From JBEGQX01 sp041180805 (GTDB lineage: Bacteria; Planctomycetota; Planctomycetia; Gemmatales; Gemmataceae), in the NCBI GenBank assembly GCA_041180805.1, contig JBEGQX010000379.1, positions 1 through 19,984 of the forward strand: DNA of 19,984 nt. The letters are read 5' to 3'. Shown piece by piece: positions 15,193 through 19,984 of the stretch. Position 1 is the first letter of the stretch; every line of letters starts with the position of its first letter. Below the pieces are notes generated by a model. That model did not search any database. It was not told the DNA's origin and saw only the letters and a list, made by a program, of their open reading frames with translations. Position numbers and translations under genes: made by a program.

Positions 15193-15299
15193 AGGAACAG
15201 CCCGGCTCCTTCTTGAGTTATCGGTGGCCGGGATGGGGTAATTTGAACAAATCCGGCAGAGAAGGCTACTCAACAACCCTTCCCGCCCCTACATTCCTA

Positions 15300-15932
15300 C
15301 TATTTGGCTTCTTTGGGTCTTACCAGAATTTCATCCACAAGACCAAACGCCTTTGCTTCTTCCGCATTGAAATAGCGGTTTCTTTCGGTTTCCACCTCTA
15401 CTTCTTTAAGGCTTCTACCGGTGTGATGGGCTAGAATCTCGTTCAGGCGATGCTTTTCCTTCAGGATTTCCTTCATTTCGATTTCCACATCCGATGCCTG
15501 ACCGCCCATCCCCTGGCTCCAGGGTTGGTGGATCATAACCTTGGCGTGGGGAAGGATATACCTTTTACCCTTGGTGCCAGCCGCAAGAAGAATCGCAGCG
15601 CCGCTGGCTGCCAAACCCATGCAGAAGGTTGCCACCGGGCAGTCCAAAAACTGCATGGTGTCATAGATCGCAAAGGTGGATGAAACCGAGCCACCGGGGG
15701 AGTTAATATAGAAGGAAATTTCCTGCTGGCGGTTCTCGTTCTGCAGATAAAGCATCTGCTGGATGACCATGTTCGCCGTGATATCTGTAATCACTGGTTC
15801 GTAAACATTGCTGCCAGAGCAACCAAAGAAAATAATCCGGTTGTCAAGCAGGATGTCTCCGGTGCCATAGTTCCTTTGACGGGTGTAGTCACGGTAACGC
15901 TGGGCCATGGGCCCAAAACCGAAATTACTCAT
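15300..15932 (-). CDS. clpP: Second ClpP subunit, catalytic Asp replaced by Asn
   Basis: A 210-residue ClpP paralogue. Ser110 (GLAASGAA) and His135 (KVMIHQ) are in place, and INSPGGSVSSTFAIYDTM is normal. Aligned to the other ClpP and to E. coli ClpP, the catalytic Asp position is Asn185 in VETERNRYFNA; the codon is AAC (15378-15380). Its handle region contains a one-residue insertion (QPWSQGMGGQAS). The N-terminus (MAQRYRDYTRQRNYGTGDIL) is basic and unlike typical ClpP. Start ATG at 15932 has AGGAGT six bases upstream. It is 27 bases after tig. Planctomycetes often carry two adjacent clpP genes; a hetero-oligomer with reduced or regulated activity in these rings is plausible. Confidence 0.93.
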   Translation of the reverse strand: MSNFGFGPMAQRYRDYTRQRNYGTGDILLDNRIIFFGCSGSNVYEPVITDITANMVIQQMLYLQNENRQQEISFYINSPGGSVSSTFAIYDTMQFLDCPVATFCMGLAASGAAILLAAGTKGKRYILPHAKVMIHQPWSQGMGGQASDVEIEMKEILKEKHRLNEILAHHTGRSLKEVEVETERNRYFNAEEAKAFGLVDEILVRPKEAK

Positions 15933-15959
15933 GGCGAACTCCTGCCTTGAATTAGAAAA

Positions 15960-17423
15960 TTATTCCTTGGGGGCTTCAGATGGGGCAGCTTCTGCCTCTG
16001 CGGTTTCCGTCTTCAGGTCTTCCGCGCCTTCAAGGGGTTTCTCAGAGTACTCAGCGCTGTCCAGAATCAGGTCCAGAGCCTTTCTTTCGATGACTTCCAC
16101 CGCAAGGGCCTCGATGAGATCTTCCTTCTCGAAGCGGGCTCGAACCCTTCGGGGAGATTCATCATTCTGCCTTGCAATGTGCTCAATTTCGGATTCGATG
16201 TCATCATCGGAAACCTCGAGCTTTTCAACTTCAGCAATCTTCTGCAAAACGAAGTGTTCTTTCAGGGCAAGCGCCGTGCTCTGCAGCACATCCTGCTGCA
16301 TTAGGCGTACCCTTGCGTTGATTTCATTGTCGGAAAGGCCATTGGACTGCATTTCCATAACTCTGCGAGCCAGGGTCTTCTTGGCCTGACGGCGCAAAAG
16401 ATCCTGTGGCAGTTCCCAGTTGGCGCTGCCTGCGATTTGTTCGAGAACCTGTGAGCGGGCAGATTGCCTTTGCTGGTATTCCAGGCGACGCTTGAGAACC
16501 GATTCAGAAAGTTCGGTCAATTGGTCAGCGTTCTTGAAACCGAAAAGGCCAAGGGTTTCCTCGTTCACTTCGGGAAGCTTCAGTTCCTTCACGGCCTTCA
16601 AGGTAACATTGCCGACCACGACCTTGCCTGCCATTGCTTCGTTGGCAACCACGCTCGAAAGCTTGATGTCGATCTTGCGGCTGTCACCTGGCTTGGCGCC
16701 GGAGATTTGTTCAAGGAACTTCTCGGCCACGCCATCGCGGAAAGCAAGCTGCTTGTTAACGCGAATTTCAAGGTCCTTGATTTCACCAATCTTGTTTTCA
16801 CCATCGTTAATCACAGCATCGATGGTGATGAAATCGCCCTCGGATGCCTTGGGATCAGCCTTGTCTTCCTTCTTTCCAATCGGTTCAAGGAAAGTTTTCT
16901 TCTGGGTTTCGATTTCATCCTTGGTGAAAGTATGCACATAGCGGATGAGCTTAAGGCCCTTGTAGGATGGCAGATCGAACTGGGGACGCACTTCAACATC
17001 AAATTCATAAACCATTGGGCCGTTTTCAGGCACTGCAATGGAGTTTGGATTCAAGTCCGGTGGGCTAAGGGGGGCAATGTCATGGTCTTCTGCAAGCTGT
17101 TCAAGGCTTGCCAGAAGAATCTCATTTTTCACCTGTTCGCCGATTTCCTTGCTAAATCGTCTTTCAACGATCTTGCGAGGCGCCTTGCCGGGGCGAAAAC
17201 CAGCCACGGAGGAATCTTTCACCAGTGTTTTGAAATGTTCACCCATGCGGGCGCTGATATCATCACGGCTTACAGAAACCTTGATGTGTTTCTTGCAAGG
17301 TCCAACATCCTTGACTTCCACTTCCTGCGAAAGTTTCTTTGGCGCATCATGTTCATGGTTGCAATGTTCACCATGCACATGTTCGTGGGTTTCATGTTCG
17401 GCAGGGGTTTTGGTCTCGGTCAT
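15960..17423 (-). CDS. tig: Trigger factor with histidine-rich N-terminal extension
   Basis: A 487-residue ribosome-associated chaperone and peptidyl-prolyl isomerase, longer than E. coli trigger factor (432). The ribosome-binding signature GFRPGKAP is at residues 75-82 in the N-terminal domain; a degenerate FKBP-like domain is around 185-275; the long C-terminal helical arm (about 290-470) follows, then an acidic Glu/Ala/Pro tail. The first 30 residues, before the normal domain start, contain seven His and one Cys (HETHEHVHGEHCNHEH), a probable metal-binding segment. tig is first in the tig-clpP-clpP row, a common bacterial order in which clpX normally follows. The ATG at 17421-17423 has only a weak ribosome site (GGAT). 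Confidence 0.94.
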   Translation of the reverse strand: MTETKTPAEHETHEHVHGEHCNHEHDAPKKLSQEVEVKDVGPCKKHIKVSVSRDDISARMGEHFKTLVKDSSVAGFRPGKAPRKIVERRFSKEIGEQVKNEILLASLEQLAEDHDIAPLSPPDLNPNSIAVPENGPMVYEFDVEVRPQFDLPSYKGLKLIRYVHTFTKDEIETQKKTFLEPIGKKEDKADPKASEGDFITIDAVINDGENKIGEIKDLEIRVNKQLAFRDGVAEKFLEQISGAKPGDSRKIDIKLSSVVANEAMAGKVVVGNVTLKAVKELKLPEVNEETLGLFGFKNADQLTELSESVLKRRLEYQQRQSARSQVLEQIAGSANWELPQDLLRRQAKKTLARRVMEMQSNGLSDNEINARVRLMQQDVLQSTALALKEHFVLQKIAEVEKLEVSDDDIESEIEHIARQNDESPRRVRARFEKEDLIEALAVEVIERKALDLILDSAEYSEKPLEGAEDLKTETAEAEAAPSEAPKE

Positions 17424-17509
17424 GGCAGACTATCCAAAAGGGAACCAAGGAGGATCTGGGTAAGGAAATAAGGTTTAGGTCCGTTAATATATTCGGTTTC
17501 AACCTAATT

Positions 17510-17518
17510 ATTGTACCA
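17510..17518 (-). promoter_or_regulatory. Candidate extended -10 promoter for the tig-clpP operon
   Basis: Minus-strand TGGTACAAT: a -10-like TACAAT preceded by TGn, about 87 bases before the trigger factor ATG. The -35 position holds a poor match (GGTCTG, 17-base spacer), which an extended -10 can tolerate. It is the best sigma-70-like candidate between the tRNA and tig. Confidence 0.35.
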
Positions 17519-17627
17519 GAGTGAAATGGCCGCAGACCCTCGAAGTCGTCCATTTTCTGGAAATAACCAAGCCGAAAGAACTCAGAATCAAGGGTTGCCT
17601 TGGTTTTGAATTCTCTCGGCTGACAGA

Positions 17628-17698
<71 letters not shown>

Positions 17699-17728
17699 AA
17701 TTACGACCCTTTAGGCCATAACACTATT

Positions 17729-17756
17729 TTTATAGGCATGCCCCATGAAGTTTCAA
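17729..17756 (-). promoter_or_regulatory. Sigma-70-like promoter of the tRNA-Gly gene
   Basis: Minus-strand TTGAAA (17751-17756), a 16-base spacer, then TATAAA (17729-17734). The predicted start of transcription is about 24 bases before the 5' end of the tRNA. Spacing and sequence are close to consensus; no other gene is served. Confidence 0.55.
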
Positions 17757-17777
17757 GGTTTTTTCATGCCTTTAAGG

Positions 17778-19589
17778 TTATCGGAGTTCCCCTGTAATCG
17801 GCTTGACAACCTTTTCATAGATTTCCCGAACCGATGCACTTGAAATTACCCATTCTAACAAAGATCGATCTTCGCCAAAGGTTGCGGCAAAACCCCAATA
17901 AGTTTCCTGCGCATCGTCCAGCTTCACTGGGAACTGGCCCTCTGGTACCGATATTCCCATGATTAATTTGATGTATTTCATCGGATCCATGAGAATTAAT
18001 ATGTCGTTTTTTTGCTGTAAGTCTTTTCGCAGTATGTGGTAATGCTTATTTTGTTTCAAATCTTTGGAGCCTTCCAGCCGTTTTTTTACCCATTCCGAAC
18101 CCTGTTCCCAGTCACTGCCCGAGGTAATCCACACTTCCTTTCCTTTAGTCCCTACCCAAAGGTTCATGGAATCACCCAAGGTTTTTTTAAGCAGGCTGGA
18201 TTGAAAGTTATTGATAGGTTGGCCTGCCTGGCCACCCTTAGCGGCCTGAGCCAGCATTTTTTCCAAGTCCCATTCCAGAATGATCTCATCGAATTCAATA
18301 CCCTCCAAAGATTTTGCCTTTTTCTGAATCTTTGGGGCCTTTTTCAGCAATCTATTTTGGAAGGTTTCGCCCTCTGTCAGAATCTGAAACATTTCCAGCA
18401 TCAGTTCTTTTGCCTTGGCGGGGTCTTCCGCTTCGATGACCTGCAAACCATTGGATGGTAGCGAAACAGCATCGTATCGGATGGCGGTTCGGGCTTTCAG
18501 ATAATTTGAAATGGCCTTGCCAGACTTTTTCCCTTCCTCACCGGGCATGATGCCCATTGCGAGAGAAGTTAATTTTGTAATAAACGGAGATTGGGTTTGT
18601 TGCGCGATATAAAAACCATGACCGGAAGGCATCTTTTCAAGACCTTCCATCGCATCCGGCTTCGCACCTGCAAACAATTTCGAAGTTGGGCTGTCAGGAC
18701 GGTATTCCAACTCGCTGTGGAACACGATCCCTGTGGGCCTAAAGTCCAAAGTGGCCAGGAATCCGTTGCCATCTCTTACCGCTTGAAAGAGGCCCTCGAT
18801 CGCTGAACGGGCAAGCTTGGCGACTCCCTGTTGTTCCCTGGGTAAAAAGAAATCCAATATTTGAAGCGAAGTGGTTGCTTCCTTCTTAAGGCTTTCAATC
18901 ATCTTGCTGTAGTCTTTGCCCAGCGTATCAAGATTGAAATAAACACCCAGATCCCTTTCCAAAAGCTTTTTGGACTGCGTGGGTGAAATGCGCCTGGCAA
19001 GGCTGTCCCCGCGGGTTTGAATTTTCAGGCCAGCTTCCTTGCTTAAGGCAACCAGAGCGTAATTCCCTTTCCGAGCCATGTAAACCGTGGTGTCGAGTCC
19101 CTCAAGCGGGGTCCATTCAAGGCCTTTTTCCTCGACGATATTTTTCTTTTCAACAGTCTTCAGGAACCCATCCCGAAACATCTTGTAATCGGTTACCCTA
19201 AGCGCAAAGATGACCTGCTTGGTATCAAATTGCTGGCCCTCTTTGGGGAATTCCAGCATGGCAATAAAGTGGGGGCCTTGGCGACTAAGTCCCTGGATTT
19301 TTCGGTTCTCCAAGCCGCGCTTTAATTCCTCGGTAAAATCGGTCCTAACTTTTTCCGCATAATCTGGCAACGCATTGGCAAGAAACCCAAAGAAGCGATC
19401 CTGAACACCTTCAAATCCTTTGAAATGTACCAGTACCGGGGTGTTCCCGGGAATCATTTCCATTAGTGGGGAAGCGGTAAAGTTCGGGTTTTGTTCGGCG
19501 ATATCCGTGCTGACTTTAGTCTGAAACGCCAGCAGGGTGCCACCCATGGCAAACACAAAAGAAAGTGCCAGGATTTTTTTCCAAAACAT
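17778..19589 (-). CDS. Secreted protein of unknown function
   Basis: A 603-residue protein that I do not recognise. An N-terminal signal (MFWKKILALSFVFAMGGTLLAF) indicates export; there is no lipobox and no second membrane segment. The mature part opens SPLMEMIPGNTPVLVHFKG, resembling the opening of planctomycete secreted proteins of the DUF3352 type, but I cannot confirm it. It has no cysteines I can see and no catalytic motif; it alternates charged helices and strands, with a repeated theme of 'LxxxExAGLKI' and 'KPDAMEGLEKM'. The ATG at 19587-19589 has a strong ribosome site (GAGGAG, six bases). It lies 83 bases after the diadenylate-cyclase-domain gene and upstream of the tRNA. Confidence 0.75.
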   Translation of the reverse strand: MFWKKILALSFVFAMGGTLLAFQTKVSTDIAEQNPNFTASPLMEMIPGNTPVLVHFKGFEGVQDRFFGFLANALPDYAEKVRTDFTEELKRGLENRKIQGLSRQGPHFIAMLEFPKEGQQFDTKQVIFALRVTDYKMFRDGFLKTVEKKNIVEEKGLEWTPLEGLDTTVYMARKGNYALVALSKEAGLKIQTRGDSLARRISPTQSKKLLERDLGVYFNLDTLGKDYSKMIESLKKEATTSLQILDFFLPREQQGVAKLARSAIEGLFQAVRDGNGFLATLDFRPTGIVFHSELEYRPDSPTSKLFAGAKPDAMEGLEKMPSGHGFYIAQQTQSPFITKLTSLAMGIMPGEEGKKSGKAISNYLKARTAIRYDAVSLPSNGLQVIEAEDPAKAKELMLEMFQILTEGETFQNRLLKKAPKIQKKAKSLEGIEFDEIILEWDLEKMLAQAAKGGQAGQPINNFQSSLLKKTLGDSMNLWVGTKGKEVWITSGSDWEQGSEWVKKRLEGSKDLKQNKHYHILRKDLQQKNDILILMDPMKYIKLIMGISVPEGQFPVKLDDAQETYWGFAATFGEDRSLLEWVISSASVREIYEKVVKPITGELR

Positions 19590-19672
19590 GATCCACTCCT
19601 CTGCGCGACAAGACCTGTCATCCAGTCGAATTATAACCGGGGTCAGGCCAATAGCTAAAGGAATCGGAAATA

Positions 19673-19984
19673 TTAAATGATGGGCTGGGTGGGATTGTCT
19701 TCCAGGGCTTCCATGCGGAATTTGCCCCAGGTCATCGGCCGGGCAAAAGCTTCAATGTGCAGCATAACCTCGCCATTCTGGAAAACACGCACCGTTCCGG
19801 ACGATTGGCTGACAGTGACCGCAATTGCCTTGGTGCTTTTGCTGATGGCTGCCGCCGCCGCATGACGGGTCCCAAGACCCATGCTTAGGGTGAAGCCGGT
19901 ATAAGGGGCTTCTATCCGCCTGCATGCCGCCTCGGCCACACCATCGCGCCTTATAATGATGGCGCCTTCCAGCTTGGCAATATC
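19673..19984 (-). CDS. Diadenylate cyclase (DAC/DisA_N) domain protein, C-terminal part (runs off the window)
   Basis: The last 103 residues of a protein whose start is beyond the right edge. It carries the DAC nucleotide-binding fold that makes cyclic di-AMP from two ATP: EGAIIIRRDG (fragment residues 6-15), then GLGTRHAAAAAISKST (36-51), then AVTVSQSSGTVRVFQNGEV. Canonical DAC domains read DGA and GTRHRAA at the first two sites; here they read EGA and GTRHAAA. The second pattern resembles the archaeal DacZ-like branch, as far as I recall. The fragment ends 30 residues after the nucleotide-binding part with no DisA helix-hairpin-helix domain, so the DAC domain is C-terminal in this protein. 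Confidence 0.82.
   Translation of the reverse strand, partial: DIAKLEGAIIIRRDGVAEAACRRIEAPYTGFTLSMGLGTRHAAAAAISKSTKAIAVTVSQSSGTVRVFQNGEVMLHIEAFARPMTWGKFRMEALEDNPTQPII

Noticed and set aside
15181..15276. 32-residue N-terminal extension of ClpP from an ATG at 15276
   Set aside because: The strong GAGGAA site and normal ClpP length point to the ATG at 15178-15180; the extension has no family match.
16464..17471. 335-codon open frame on the plus strand across trigger factor
   Set aside because: It is antisense to a well-supported tig gene with its conserved signature, has no recognisable domain and no ribosome site. It is a shadow of codon bias.

Overview
The window looks like chromosomal DNA of a planctomycete (Planctomycetota, plausibly a Gemmata relative). 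Evidence: four DUF1559 proteins with type IV prepilin-like N-termini, two small lipoproteins with a carboxypeptidase-regulatory/transthyretin-like fold, a 981-residue PVC-type protein with a C-terminal CANCH haem site, and a tig-clpP-clpP operon. GC content is moderate by eye. I see no insertion sequence, prophage, CRISPR array or clear sign of recent transfer. The family-level assignment is inference.

Layout, left to right. At 1-309 is the start of a DUF1559 gene (minus strand, cut by the window edge). Across a 331-base divergent region lies a plus-strand membrane protein fused to a spermidine-synthase-like domain (641-2812). From 2822 to 6823 is a minus-strand block of two modules. One is DUF1559 + lipoprotein (3267-4244 and 2822-3277, overlapping by 11 bases). 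The other is DUF1559 + DUF1559 + lipoprotein (5891-6823, 4920-5870, 4444-4917). A nearly identical 22-base element lies upstream of each module. A plus-strand low-molecular-weight phosphatase/ArsC-like gene (7085-7822) follows. It meets, tail to tail, a minus-strand row: aldo/keto reductase (11611-12552), PVC haem protein (8645-11590) and a DUF3050 protein (7825-8583).

The right third starts with an unrecognised four-helix membrane protein (12679-13368, plus), convergent with a proline-rich lipoprotein (13378-14523, minus). Next is the protein quality-control operon, transcribed tig -> clpP (second type) -> clpP. A tRNA-Gly(GCC) gene with a good promoter separates it from a secreted protein of unknown function (17778-19589). 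The window ends inside a diadenylate-cyclase-domain gene (19673-19984).

How the genes fit together. Trigger factor and the two ClpP subunits handle nascent-chain folding and proteolysis; one ClpP has Asn where the catalytic Asp should be, so a mixed ClpP complex is likely. The DUF1559/lipoprotein modules are presumably exported surface or periplasmic structures made from coupled mRNAs. The haem protein, reductase and DUF3050 protein may form an oxidative catabolic unit, though their substrate cannot be read from the sequence. I found no clear new defence or mobile system. The best leads are the ClpP triad substitution, the histidine-rich trigger factor, the DUF1559-lipoprotein modules with their shared upstream element, and the three-cysteine ArsC-like phosphatase.
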